The notes beneath the pieces are model-generated. The model saw only the letters and a program-made list of their open reading frames with translations, made no database searches and was not told the origin of the DNA. A DNA stretch of 64,000 nucleotides from Capitulum mitella (Eukaryota > Arthropoda > Thecostraca > Pollicipedomorpha > Pollicipedidae): the NCBI GenBank assembly GCA_030062745.1, contig CP099844.1, positions 5,857,481-5,921,480 of the forward strand, read 5' to 3'. Every line of letters starts with the position of its first letter. Positions within the stretch are counted from its first letter, which is position 1. Positions 14,007-25,600 of the stretch are shown piece by piece. Position numbers and translations under genes: made by a program.

Positions 14007-14277
14007 TGACGACGATCATGATGATGGTAATAATAATGGCGGTAATAATAATAATAATGATAATAATAATGATGATAATAATGGTGTCTGTTGTCAGAAA
14101 GTGCCGGTAGTGTGGGTTCCGTCCCTGCTCCAGAGCGTGCTGACCTTTCGGTGACCCAGTGGACGGTGTCCCCAGAGCGTGTTCCGTCTGCCGGACCCGC
14201 TGTCGAGCTCGCTGGTGCAGCAGACCCGGACCAAGTGCGCCGAGGACCTGAAGCGGCAGGACTCCAAGATCAAGTGA
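1007..14277 (+). CDS. GRTP1: GRTP1-type TBC-domain Rab GTPase-activating protein (seven exons)
   Basis: Exons 1007-1039 (ATG at 1026), 1382-1586, 1754-1987, 5725-5885, 9004-9112, 13591-13776 and 14176-14277 (TGA) join in frame to 336 residues, about the length usual for GRTP1/TBC1D6. All introns are GT/AG and phases match at every junction. TBC proteins stimulate GTP hydrolysis by Rab GTPases on cytoplasmic membrane surfaces. The family signature DEYGFER lies at residues 8-14 and the TBC domain runs from about residue 65 to 290. Both catalytic fingers are present: IxxDxxR as INADLPR (I108, D111, R114) and YxQ as YCQ (Y149-Q151), the latter exactly at the end of exon 3. The WDCLFYEG motif in exon 6 is also typical. 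The short C-terminal exon is basic and polar. No signal peptide or membrane segment is seen. Exon GC content is far above that of the introns. No AATAAA was seen within about 1 kb of the stop. The family assignment is secure; the tiny first coding exon is inferred. Confidence 0.9.
1382..1586 (+). CDS. GRTP1: GRTP1 exon 2: N-terminal region
   Basis: Acceptor CAG at 1379-1381, donor GTAGGT at 1587. It begins with one base completing a split serine codon, then 68 codons (residues 6-73). It holds the conserved YGFER, the LTRRNIKW segment and the basic KRYIRKGVPAEYRARV stretch that leads into the TBC domain. Confidence 0.92.
1754..1987 (+). CDS. GRTP1: GRTP1 exon 3: first half of TBC domain with arginine finger
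   Basis: Acceptor CAG at 1751-1753, donor GTGAGC at 1988; 78 codons, phase 0 at both ends (residues 74-151). It contains the arginine finger motif INADLPR and ends with GYCQ, so the glutamine finger is the last codon before the intron. Confidence 0.92.
1988..5724 (+). other. GRTP1 intron 3, with GC-rich island and TA repeat
   Basis: A 3.7 kb intron. About 2420-2760 is a GC-rich island open in several frames but without a recognisable domain; it may be a regulatory CpG-type island or an unrecognised exon. A perfect 13-bp hairpin (arms 4514-4526 and 4532-4544, 5-base loop) and a pure TA tract at 5217-5265 also lie here. No other gene is seen. Confidence 0.6.
5217..5265. repeat. TA dinucleotide microsatellite
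   Basis: An uninterrupted TA run of about 24 units in GRTP1 intron 3. It creates a false isoleucine-tyrosine open frame on both strands. Confidence 0.97.
5725..5885 (+). CDS. GRTP1: GRTP1 exon 4: central TBC domain
   Basis: Acceptor CAG at 5722-5724, donor GTCAGT at 5886. It starts with GVNYIAG, continuing the YCQG-NYIAG motif, and includes the EEDAFWLLAALV helix and LLPDYY. It ends with two bases of a split arginine codon. Confidence 0.92.
5886..9003 (+). other. GRTP1 intron 4
   Basis: A 3.1 kb intron with no gene recognised. It holds the GC-rich 42-bp tandem repeat at about 8165-8302. Open frames across that repeat (for example 8000-8575) have no family resemblance and are treated as chance. 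Confidence 0.6.
8165..8302. repeat. GC-rich 42-bp tandem repeat, three full copies
   Basis: Units start with GTGAAGCGGGGCGATCGA and contain CCGCTGCGGCGCGGTACCGC, which includes the palindrome GCGGTACCGC. The second unit has one extra base. A fourth, partial unit breaks off at GCGGGGCTC. Near-identity of copies implies recent expansion. It lies in a GRTP1 intron. Confidence 0.9.
9004..9112 (+). CDS. GRTP1: GRTP1 exon 5: TBC domain
   Basis: Acceptor CAG at 9001-9003, donor GTGAGT at 9113. One leading base completes arginine 205. The exon encodes the family-typical ATKWFVCLFAEVLPVE segment. Base composition is less GC-rich than in the other exons. Confidence 0.92.
9113..13590 (+). other. GRTP1 intron 5
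   Basis: A 4.5 kb intron with no gene recognised. Two stretches, 11570-11850 (reverse orientation) and 13120-13440 (forward), are rich in CGTACATTTGC-like words and look like copies of a dispersed repeat seen again at 23910-24245. Confidence 0.55.
13591..13776 (+). CDS. GRTP1: GRTP1 exon 6: last TBC helices
   Basis: Acceptor CAG at 13588-13590, donor GTAACG at 13777; 62 codons, phase 0 on both sides. It encodes TLFRVWDCLFYEG followed by the helical FRVGLTLLKL segment, matching the end of the TBC fold. Confidence 0.92.
13951..14085. repeat. AAT/ATA trinucleotide microsatellite
   Basis: A near-pure ATA/AAT run of about 50 bases, continued by imperfect AAT, GAT and GGT variants up to the last intron's 3' part. 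It reads as poly-isoleucine in one frame and is not coding. Confidence 0.95.
14176..14277 (+). CDS. GRTP1: GRTP1 exon 7: C-terminus and stop
   Basis: Acceptor CAG at 14173-14175. It has 33 codons then TGA at 14275-14277. The polar tail ends DSKIK. The acceptor lies about 90 bases after the end of the imperfect AAT repeat tract in intron 6. Confidence 0.85.
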   Translation, partial: SVFRLPDPLSSSLVQQTRTKCAEDLKRQDSKIK

Positions 14278-17200
14278 CGCTCCGTGACGCCCGCCGTGGC
14301 GCCGGGGTCGTGACGCGCGGCCGCTGGGCCGGCCAGCGGGCCGAGGGCCGGCGCACCGAGGCGAGGTTGTGTGAAGCCCACTGGAGCGAGCCGGACCGGG
14401 CCGGCCGGCGCCGGGTCAGCCGACTGGTGACCGATGATGGTGGACGGGAGACAGGTCGTATCCGGGTGTGGCGCCGTCTCGCGGCGCCCGGCCAGGGGCG
14501 GCTGGGGCTGGGGCTGGAGTCCGAGCAGTGGCGTCAGGCCGAGGTGTCCGGTGTTGGAGTCGGCGCGCAGATGCGTCACTGTAGGCTGCCGTGATGGCGG
14601 AGGGCGACAAGGATCTGGAAGGGGCCGTTCGCTGGATTCCAGACCTTTAGACGTGGTGGCCGGGCTGTGTGCTGCTTCGGGTCTGTGACCTGAGGCCCTT
14701 TCATTAGTATTTGGCGTTGTACTTGCAACTTGTGGGGATGCCTTGTCGGTCATTCCGCGTTTTTCGGCAAGTCTCGTGCTCCGAGCGGGCAGAGGGCACG
14801 AGATTTGTAAGGGCCAAGTCAGACGGAGCGCAGCGTCGAAGCTGAGGTGAACGCATTCGGGCAGCATTGCCTTTTGTTGATTTTTGGGAAAATCACTTGT
14901 TGATTTCGTGCCTTTGATGCACTGTTGTATCAATCTATGACCGTAGTTTGCCTTGCCACTATCCCAGGAGGAAAGATCACCTTTTCACGTGGTTTTATTC
15001 ACGATGCAAGAGCGCAAGGACATTAATCAGTCCGAACCAACAGAATGCTCGAGTGGAAAATGCTCAAAAATCCCGGGTGCACATTTTGCAACTCTTGCCA
15101 TCACCTGCTGTAGAAAATCATGCCAGCGTGCACCTTGCTTTGTAGGCCATCTTTATCGCCAAAGTTTTTTATACGAGATTATGTAGGTCTTGTACTGGGG
15201 CAAACATTTGTTTATAACCGAAGAGGAAACGCATAAGTTGACTCCGTTTTTGTTTTACATCTAAATGGGAGGACGAGTGCGCGTCCGCTGTAATTGCACG
15301 TAAGCGGGAAATACTACTTGCACTCACTTTTTGCTACCTTCGCGTCTTGTATTTCATGCATACTGTTTTTGTCCATTTCGGGAAGTTATTTTGCCGATTG
15401 TTTCGTTTTTCCTATGCGCTTTATTCATGTAACGAATTTTGTACATGTTGGCTGGTGTTTGTTCGCATATCCGCTGCGATTATTTTTAATTTTCTATATA
15501 TTGGTTTCGTTTACTTTTTCCCGATGTTTGTTTTGCTTAACAAATTGTTATTCTTGATTATTGCTTTGCGATGTGATCATTGAGATGCGCGAATGTCTTC
15601 TCCTCCTACCGTTAGCCCAGTCCAACGTTTCGTCATATTGCCAGTCGAGATCATTCCCTCGTGCTATGGCATACGTCGTCGTAAAGTCCGAAATGCCGTC
15701 TTTTGCACAATGACTCATGTTCTCTATATCTCGTATAACCCGCTCGGTTGTATCTAGTTATTCGGACGTTTGCACTGAACGCGAAGTGCAGGGGCTCCGT
15801 GAACCACGTTTTCTAATCGGCCGGGCGTGCTGACGTGAACCTCGTTCTGCGTGCGAGCCATACAAGAATGCAGTCTCAACCGAAAGCCAATGACCTTGCC
15901 AGTCGAATTCAGATAAACGACAGTCCTTCAGTTCATGCTGTGGTGGATTTTCGACCCCGGAAGCCTTGTGGGTGCGGTGTCTGCGCAGCGTCGCCTGTGG
16001 AGACGTTTGGTCGGTGCTGGCGAGTGGTTGTTTTGTGCGTGTCTCAGCTAGACCCGGAACCAAAGCGTTTCACTGTGATATCTCGAATCTCGACAGTTGG
16101 ACCTCATTTTCCATGGCCTTGATGTTTCCGTTCCCCGTCGCCAGGAGTGTTTGCCGACATCAGACATTGCGTTGCTTGTCGCTTCGTGACCCGCAGCCGC
16201 GTATGTTTTTGGGGAAGCGACCTCCCAGCGGAGCTGTTCCCATTCGTCATATGTTCCGGATTTTTTGCGTTTTTTTGTTTCACGTTCGGTGCTACCCTGG
16301 AATTGCGATACATAGTGGCTATGCGTTAAAACGACAATGGTTTTGGTGGTTGTTAATTGTTCAGCATGTGCATCCTAGCGTTACCCAGACGTGGAATGTT
16401 ATACTTGATATGTATAGAGGGGTGAGTATTGATTGGGTACTGACACTGTTGCAAAGTATATGATGTAAATTGTCGTGCGATGAATCGACATTTTAGGAAG
16501 ATGATATGTGCATTTGATCGTCTATGTCGTGATGGCCATGAAAAAAATAGAAAGGTTCTCTAATAGCAGAAGTGCATGACCGGAAGAATTACTCAAAAAT
16601 CAGCGACGCAAAGCCGAATTCCCACCCAAAACCGCGTGGCATCGCTTCATGGCTACGGATTCGGGTCATTCGTATCAATAGCCGGAGCCTCGTGGCGTTC
16701 CTTGTCACCCCGCGCCACTGCACTATACTGGGATTGCTTTGCAACCTTGCACCGAGGACATTTTGCCTCCTTGCTTGAAGGTATAGATTGCAGATTATGT
16801 TTAGTTCACCGTTCAGCCGGCAACCGGTTAACGCAGTCATGCTTGACCACCATGTGGTCATGTGCCGTCACCTTCGCTGTACCTTTGTCGACACAAACGT
16901 CCGTCACAAAATCAGTCTCCGCTTGGAACTGCACGATGGGGATGGTGGCTGGAGTATATGCAACAGCCCATCAGCACCGGGTCCGGTCGCCATCATCCCG
17001 GAAAACCATTCTGATCAAAAAAGAAGAGCAGACTGATTCTGGCCACTCAAGCCGCAAACAACGACGGTTACCCGATGGCACCAGAAGTGACTCAGCCATT
17101 TGTTAACATGGGTATCAATCATGAGGCCACAAGTCCGATGAAAACCCCATGTAGATTGTAGATATAATTTTGTTTAAAGATGTAATTCTTGTTCCCTTGA

Positions 17201-20200
17201 GGCACTTGAGGAGAAAGCGATATTGTCTGATACAAATCACTACTCTGCTGACTTTGTTAGGTGTAATTTTTCCGTGTCGCGTCTTGTTCCGCGGCGGCTG
17301 GTAATGTTGCGCGATGCTGTTCATCGTCACCGGCTAGCGAGCGAGGCCCGTCAAGAGCAGCGGCGGGGAGCGGCACGAACAAGCTTTCCAGTCAGTCAGT
17401 CAGTCAGTACAAGTTTCTGAGCGTCTGGCGCCCGACCAAGACAGCCGACCGCGATACAAGTGGCACCATAGGGTGCGCCGACTCGGCGGACAGATTGCGG
17501 TGCAGCTTTCTGTGCGATTCGTGGCGTATGGCACGTGCCACGTGGCGCGAGCCGGACCTCTGCAAAATTCAGTTAATCATGGGTAAAAGTCCAACGGCGG
17601 GTGTTGTTGACTCAAGACTCGGTGACAACATGGGGCCCACTTGCGGGTGCGTGCTTTTGTGGTCGGCACCCACGTGCCATCCACGTGGCGATCCACAGAC
17701 ACGAATTTCGATTAGGAATCAGGAGCCTCCGAGTGCCGTTAGAAGTGACCTAGGCGGCTTCAATTTGGTGGGTAGTAGACAAGCACTAGAGCTATCCCAC
17801 GATACCCCATGTGATGGGCATGGTCTGATGGGCGACGTGCAGCGCACGTGCGCCTTTTTCCGCCTGTTTTTCTTGTCGGCCGATTGCCGGGACGCAGACG
17901 GCGAACGTCGTTGCGATGATGATGGCTTGGAAAGGCGGACGGGCAGCTGGACGATCATTTTCAATGGATTCAGGTCGGAGATGCCTTCCATGTGAAGCGA
18001 GAAGTGCACGTCCGCCCAGCAACCGCCCTTCATTACTGGAAATCTACAACTGTTGGGATGCTGAAAATTGTCGGGCACGTAATACGTGGCAGTCAACACA
18101 GGTGGTTATTTTGCACGTCCATAGCTTCAGCGTGGTGCATGCGGGACCCACGTGCTGAGGTGTACTTCTTTGTCATTCAGGCCTTTGGTTTGGGAACCGT
18201 TGATGTTCGTGGCACCAAATTTGTGGTGGACTGCAAGTTACAAACGCCATCGAGGACATGCAAGATTTAAAGATCCTGTGGTAAGATGCCACCCATGTAA
18301 GCGTGCAGCTTGCTGGACTTGGGATTCTCCGTTTCCGGAAATTTGTGGTACCTTCCTTAATGCCTTTATGTGCATGATACTAGGCGAGTGGACAGGTCTG
18401 CGTACGATGCAGAGCTTCGAGTTTGACCCCAGACCAGCTGTGTAACTTGTTGGTTTGCCTCTAGTTCCCAAAATCTCTAGGCGTGCTATTTGATAGGGTC
18501 GATTTCCACATGTTAGGAGCAAAATGATGAGACTAATGGTAGATTCATACTAGAAAACCTTTTGTCTTGGCCTTGTCTTCCCCTAACGAATATCTGGCTA
18601 CGCATCTGGTCGAGAGTTGCCAAACTCTTGATCAGGGAGGGCAACGGCACTGCACTTCAGACCAGTTGTCAAAATCAGATGATGTCCTGGAACGCTTCTG
18701 ACTTCATGCAACGCTACGTCCCGATATGGACTTTCGTCTGAATGGTGCTCCATTCCTGTTCAATGAATCTATACCCGTGTCAGGGCAGGATGTGGGGGAG
18801 GGGCGCCTTAGAATCTCGATCGGCTTTTTGCCCTCCATTTCTATGATCTTTAGAGCAGCTTCACGAACCTTGATGTCTTTTCCCGTTTATTCTTCCTATG
18901 TATGTCATATTTTCATATTTTTCCCTAGAGACTGACCCAGTCTAAGTTTCTGAGAAGTAAAAGTGATGCCAAAAATTAGTTTATTAAGACGTACCTCACA
19001 GTTTTGTATGAGTGTATGAATAAATAACTGTAAAAAGTACAAAAGCATTTTCGTTTATTTGGGATGATCTAGCAAGGTTAGTTTGAGATCAAATGCCAAA
19101 ATTTAGTACATGATATGGTTTTTAACGCCATTTTTTAATAAAAAGGGCAGAATTTTCATGATTCAGCGCAATCTCCTCTACCTTGTTTTCAGTTTCAGGT
19201 CCATAACAGGTTTGGTCACGGGGTTATGATCTACAATATCCGTCCGCGCACCGGGTATCACGACGTTCATAAACAGAACATTGAAGAATACAATCAACAT
19301 AAATGACTGGAATCGTTTTACAACATTATGAAATGACACCATGGCCATTTTATGTGACGCTGAGGTCATCTGAGGTCATCTGTGGTTAGCCCTAAGCTGA
19401 CCTGTTAAAAATGCGACCATGACAGTTCAACCTCACTGAAAGAAATTTTTGCAAGGACAGGCCTATTACGACCCAAATAAACAACAGTTTTTTTTACGCA
19501 GGAAGTCTTGTACCCTTGTATGCAACTAAATTCGTGCACATCAAACGAGGGTTTGCTTGGATTGACTTAACCTGGACCCACTGAACAATGTTGTCACAAT
19601 GGTGAGCTTTGGCATTGTACAGACCTTTTCCGCGACCGCCGTCGAATTACTGGGGCTGAAAAGGCTACTAACAAGGTTGTTACTGGGGTTTAGCAAACAC
19701 ACAATTATGCTAATACATCGACAGTACAGGGTGCCGTACCAACCTTTTTTTTAAATGGTGCTAGCCAAATCGATTTTTTTTTTGCATTGCTTGAGCAAAA
19801 CGTTCTTTTACTCGGCTATTACAGTTGTAATAGCCGTAAGCAAGTAACAAGTAAGCTACAAGTAACAATTAACATGCAGTGGAAATGCATTAGGTTTTAT
19901 GGGAAACTACGATGTCCCTACAATTTGCGAACAAGACAGAAGCCACGGCCAGGAACGAGTTCAGATTCTGGGATGGGCTCGACAAAACCCTCCAGGCCAG
20001 TGCTCAGTGCGTCGCATCCATCCACAGAGGCTTTCGTCCCTGTGGACAAAAGTCATACGATCACAGTAAAACATGCATCTGCGGTGCCATTTTCGGGTTA
20101 CACAGAAAGCTGCTGCGGGCCAATGGTACCTTCCCGTGACGCTCAGCGGGGCAACGAAGCCCTTGACCTTCATCGACATCTGGTCACGCTCAATCCCGAG

Positions 20201-22534
20201 AACAAGGGAGCCGAGTACAGTCGCACTGTCATTAGCCTTTCGGAGCTTTAGGGAATACACGTAAAGCGCGCAGATCCACATCATCAAGCACTCCGCTGGC
20301 GTTTTTCCTCTTCCCATGGCTAGGTTAACCATGGGGAGTTGAAAAACTTCCCCCCATTACCACCCAATCTTCTTTGATGTGAAGGTCCTCGCCTCCCTAT
20401 TCGGTGGAAATGTTCATTTAGTTGTTGACAATCCACGTCAGCGTGCTGGAAGCCTTCTCTGGAATCAGAAACACAGAATGAGTGAATGAATACCACGACT
20501 GTTTTTAAATGGTCCAGAATGAACAAAGTCAGACTATGTAAACGGGCGTGACTTATACTAATCGATAACACGAATAACAAAAACTTATGCTGAAGCTGAA
20601 ATGACATTTTTGAAACTGGCACTACTTATATTAACAAACTCAGTTTTCGACAATTTCTTACAGTGTTTGACAATGACTGATAACAAAGTTGAAATGACAT
20701 ATCTGGCCAGAAAAAGCCTGGTTTGATTTCCCTCAGACACAACTTGATACTTCATACAAATATATACGTGATAACCCACATAGAATCAGAATTCATCCTA
20801 CGTGTCTGGGTTAAGTTAGTTTCAAGCTGCCATTTGCTTCATTACTAATAGTGTCTTTTTTAATGGGTGGGGACGAGGTAACCAATAAGTTGATACTTAT
20901 CCACCAAAAATAGACCACACATGACAATAACGAAGCATCAAACGTTCTGCTGTCACTGACATCAGAGACAGGGGAAGCAGATCCAGCTGCGACTCCCATT
21001 ATTGTAAAAAAAACAATGGTAGTGTCTCCCCGCGACTGTGTTTACAACACACCATCAGTCTCATGGCAATGGGACTGCATGAAAACAACTTTAAAAGTCC
21101 GTTTTGACCCCTCCGGTCTTCCGCCAAACATGAAAATTCCTCATCACATGACTGATGTGCACACCAAAACCGTGATCTGCCTACTGCCACATATATTTTA
21201 CTTGAGCGCCATAACCTAAACTAGGCAACTTCCTATTAAGGCAACAAGAAACACTGTATAGTTTGATCATGGATATGGCACATTTTAATTCTTCACTTGT
21301 AGGCATGCGCCTATGCCCCGAAGAATGGGGACACGTGTGCACAAGACCATTCTGAAATCGAAACGGCTGCACGGACCACGCGGCACGCTGACGCGTCGGA
21401 TACAGGTACATGCCTGGAACAAGGCACACCCTATCCCGACACGGCTAACACTACGTTTCCACCAACGAATTACGTGCCACTGTATTCCACTAGAACACCG
21501 GTGAACATCATCGCTGACTCCAAGGATGTGACTAAAATATTACGAGGTTTCGACAACGAAATCATTGTACGGAACTGGTGACGCTACTGAAGTTCTACGA
21601 CACGCCATGTCGGTGACCTATATAACAAATTTTACACTTTTACACGTATTAATTGAACCAATCTGCACTTGGCTGTGGTACTCTCGTCCTAAATTCTCTG
21701 TGCTTTGCATGTCCCTGACAGCACTTACGCCAACATTATGCAAACAATAGGTTTGCAAGCGCACATAAGATGTGCGCTTTCAAGTACAAAATGACTAGGA
21801 CGAGTCGACAACAGTTTTTCATGTATTTGAAATTTGCGATCAGTTATAGACCTTGGTGATATCTCAGTTTTATAATAAATACGTCTTATTTTCAAAGTCC
21901 GGGTCATTAATTTTGTCAAACGTTCAAATGCTTGGGTTCAAGAAAAAATCCTGTCGATGAGCTATTGATTCATACCAATGACGTTGATATGGTCCATAAA
22001 CATCGGACTTCTAACAGATAAAAATGCCATCTTTTAGACGTTTTTGCTCGCTGTATCCCCTCCTCTTTATCACATTTTCATGTGTAAAGAATGTGCCTTA
22101 CTCGTTGCAACTCGGTTACCTCTGGGGAGAATAAGCCCCCCCCCCCTTACGGGAATTGGAAATGCTCCTTGTGTTGTGAATACAGCAGAAGATTTAATTG
22201 ACGCAAGTGGATATTTAATGTTTTACTTGTGCTTCCTCGTAATGGCCCATACCATGCGCATTTCATTGCTGTAAAAAGGCACGTAACTGCAAACCTTATC
22301 AGGGTGCTGCGTCGCTGATTAATAATTCCTGCCGGTCGTACGGTGCCGCCGTCTCGACGTCATTTCAGCCGCGTTCCCCTGAGACATACAGAATCGACGT
22401 AAGCTACCTTTGATATTTGACCGCTGCAAATGCGGCCGACCAGTTGGTGTTTTCGGTACCCGCGGTAACCGGGAGTCGGTTGGACGCTCACCGTATCCGC
22501 TGGCCGCCCATTCTCTGGCCGGACGTCGGTGAAC
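14278..22534. other. 8.3 kb intergenic region without a recognised gene
   Basis: This covers the GRTP1 3' UTR (extent unknown) and the upstream region of the PAN-EB gene. Open frames of 60-280 codons occur (for example 14094-14933 minus, 16576-17106 plus) but show no domain, signal peptide or splice support. A GC-richer patch lies at 17280-17560. About 18780-19440 is a decayed copy of the TTAA element described below. An AATAAA at 19018-19023 is not tied to any gene. Confidence 0.5.
18780..19440 (+). mobile_element. Decayed relative of the ~1.2 kb TTAA element
   Basis: Forward orientation. Recognisable landmarks in order are the GCAGCTTCACGAA block near 18856, the GGTCACGGGGTTATGA block near 19213, the 'ATTATGAAATGACACCATGGCC' type middle region, repeated GAGGTCATC near 19363-19380 and GCGACCATGACAGTTC near 19414. 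Ends with TTAA repeats were not found, so this is a fragment or old copy. Confidence 0.5.
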
Positions 22535-22691
22535 ATGGTGCTCACGGTGCTGCTCGCCCTGCTGGTGGTGGGGGGTCACGCCACGGAGCCAGATCTTTAC
22601 CAGATCCTGCCCGCACCGTTTGTCTTCAAGAGCCTCGGGGCGCTGACGAGGTCGCAGGACGTGCTGGAGACGCTGTCAGAGCCTAGCATGT
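22535..22691 (+). CDS. PAN-EB gene exon 1: signal peptide
   Basis: The ATG at 22535 is chosen because an in-frame GTG two codons earlier is not a usual eukaryotic start and the hydrophobic run starts right after this ATG. The context is GAACATGG. The donor GTGAGC follows at 22692 after a phase-1 base. Residues DLYQILPAPFVFKSLGAL align with DIYRVEPAPFVFRSRGAL of the paralogue. Confidence 0.8.
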
Positions 22692-25600
22692 GTGAGCTGG
22701 ACCTGTTACTAGTGTTGTGATCCTTTCTTTGGTCGTGACGCGACTGTTTTCCAAGCCTTTCAGCCCACGTGGTGTAAGCGACTGGATGCCGAAATATCCA
22801 CACACTTCCAGCCTGTCCGCAGTCGTTTCCGTCCCGGATTTCAGCGTACCCTGTTCTCCGTCAGGTGGCTGCATGACGCGGTGCCTGGTGCGAGCCGAGT
22901 GCCTGAGCTTCAGCCACAGAGACGAGGACGGCAACTGCACTCTGGGACGGAGGAGGGGCAGCGGCGCCACCGCCGCCCACGACGAGGGACGCCACTTCAG
23001 GATCCGACGCGGACTCGGTAAGCCTAAACCCGGCCTTCCGCCCTGCCTATGCAGGCCAGCGACGCTTTCTTCGTGAGCCGCATGACCCAGCCTCATAGCT
23101 GACACGCAGCACTGTCGCTAGCTGAAAAGACGTTGGGATATCAGATGTAACAATTAATTGCTATGTACCTTTGCCGTTTATGTAGTGTAGCGCATAGGTT
23201 TAATTACTTTTTTACAGAAATGCAGATCCCTGTGTTAATAAATATACTACCAAATATCAATAGACAGATTCACAGCACGAATAGATGCATAAACTGAAGA
23301 GATAATACGTAAATGCATGTATGAAGACTGCGCCGTTGCGTCCCTTCGTCGTCATTATCACGTGACATAAAGATTACGGTGTTTAACTGTTTATTAATTA
23401 CGGTATTTAACTGGCTGATTACAGTATTTAATTGATTACAGTAAATTGATTACAGTATTACAGTATTTAACAGACTGATTATAGACTGATTACAGTATTA
23501 CGGTATTTAACTGATTGATAACATAATTGTTCGCTGTTGGCCAAGCTAGTCACTCCCATTCCAGATCGTCTGTAAATACATAGTTATTCATCTAATTGTC
23601 CCTGTGGTATGACTGGACATCCGCCTAGTCTGGCTACGTCTGGACGATCCTTCGTCCGCCAAGCTCACACACGCGTCCCAAGGCCTCCACGCTTTATTTC
23701 CGACTGCCGCCGACGCCGACTGCCCCCGACGCCGCCGCACATGTCGGCCTGAAATCCGATCTGCGCCCGGGGTCGACTCCTCAGCCCCGACGTTAAAATA
23801 ACACTGATGGCTAAAACTAAATGATGGCGAGAACGGCTCTGCCTGAATCCAGGGTCGGCACACGTGGCGACGGCAGGACGGCCCCGCTCACCAACAAAGA
23901 CCACAGTCTCCTCACGTATTTTTACGTATGCGCATTTTGCGTTTGCGTGTACGTATCTTTGCTGAAACTTCCGCTTAAGATGTGTACATTTGCGCTAACG
24001 TGTACTGGCGCATAAGTAAATCTGTCATGCGTACTTCTGCATTTAAATACACCTGGCCCCATAAGGAATTGTAGACACGACATTCGGACTTTACCCAGCT
24101 GCGCATAGGCATACTCGTCTCATGCACGTCTGTACGCACAAATGTTTATACATACGTGCATTTCCCACACAAACATCTGAAACATGTACCCGTATACATT
24201 CGTTCACGAAGGTACATTTGCTGACGTATATTTTCCGTGTTTAGAAAGTGAAGCCCTAATTGCTGAAATCATACCGTAGGATCAGCAAATACCTGATTTG
24301 ACGCCGACACTACTAGCTTAAGTAAGTATTAAGGTTGACTGACTGCTAGCTCCCAGAAAAACTTCATGATTTCATTGTGGAAAATGTCATTAATATTTCT
24401 AAAGCAGGACCACTAGACCATTGGATCCTAACTCATATCATGCATGAAAACATCTCCCTCTCTCCTCTTTCCATCTCGTTCGGGGTTGGACGATGCTCCA
24501 AATGCAGCTCGTTGTCTGATGCTGTCCCGAGAAAGGCCGCATATTTCATGTTTTCTTTCGTGACAAAATATTCTGCCTTTCCAGCTCTCTTAGACGATTT
24601 CTGCGACACAGACCTCGACTGCAGTTACCTGGTACCGAACTCAACGTGTGGAGACGGCTCCACCTGCGTCTGCCAGAGTGGCTTCATCCAGACCAATGAC
24701 CAGTGCACCTCAGATACAGGTAACGATGCTCTCGCGTGTCACCCCGCCCACATATGAAACTCGGCTTATACTAGACCCTTTCAGCTATCGTCATTGTAAT
24801 GGTCGTTGGAACTCTACTCCGTCTCAGATGTGTAAACAAATTAACAATGTCGACAGTGGACCTGAGGAAGTGCCATGGACCCCTGGCCCACCTGTCGGGT
24901 CCGTTTCTGTGCCCGGAAGCCTTAGTAACGTAAAAAATGCCGATTCCTCGGTCCGAAGGCGTACCCAAAAAAGGGACTAAATGGACCACGTCTCTGTCCC
25001 TCCCCTCCGAAGAGGTGATGCTCCTAGAGCCGTGTACGTCGCAGTCCAATGGGCTTGATGTTGCGACGGAAACTAATTTTTTTTGTAGGTTGGGGCCAAC
25101 TTTCATCAGAAAGGAGCCAAAGACAAAATATATAATTCTGAATTTCCCAGAAGCCCTTAAGGAGACTCCCTTTTGAGGTCTCCTTAAGGGCTCCTGACTC
25201 CCTTTTTTACCCCTTTAAGGAACTTTTTTGGGGGCCTCCTCAGGCATACATGGAACTCCTCAAACAGCATGAAGGCTCACGTCACGGATTTCTCAGCCTT
25301 CCCAAGGTCGCCTAGGCTTCAGTGAGGCTGTTCATGCTTTTCTGAAATCTCCTAAGGTTAACAAAGAGCCTCTAAGACGTTTTTAAGAACCTTCGACATT
25401 CTGCGTATCTTTCAGGGTGTAATGATGGAGTGTCACTGAGGTTCTTTAAATGTTTTTGAAGCCCTTCGGCCACTGTAAAACACGATCAGGTGTTCATGAA
25501 GGCGTGTAGAACACAAATTTCAGATCTAATGGATCACATATAACAGGATTCTAGAGCCCATTCCTGGTACACCACTGCCTCTATTCCATGCAAATTTTGA

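Larger units (their letters stand above)
23018..24584 (+). other. PAN-EB gene intron 2 with two repeat patches
   Basis: Holds an AT-rich imperfect tandem repeat at about 23375-23525 and a CGTACATTTGC-type repeat copy at 23910-24245. No other coding signal was seen. Confidence 0.6.

Noticed and set aside
14094..14933. A 279-residue minus-strand frame at the GRTP1 3' end
   Set aside because: It overlaps the real last exon antisense, has no domain, and lies in GC-rich sequence where long frames arise by chance.
16576..17106. A 176-residue plus-strand frame
   Set aside because: No recognisable domain, signal peptide, splice support or codon bias; it looks like chance in intergenic DNA.
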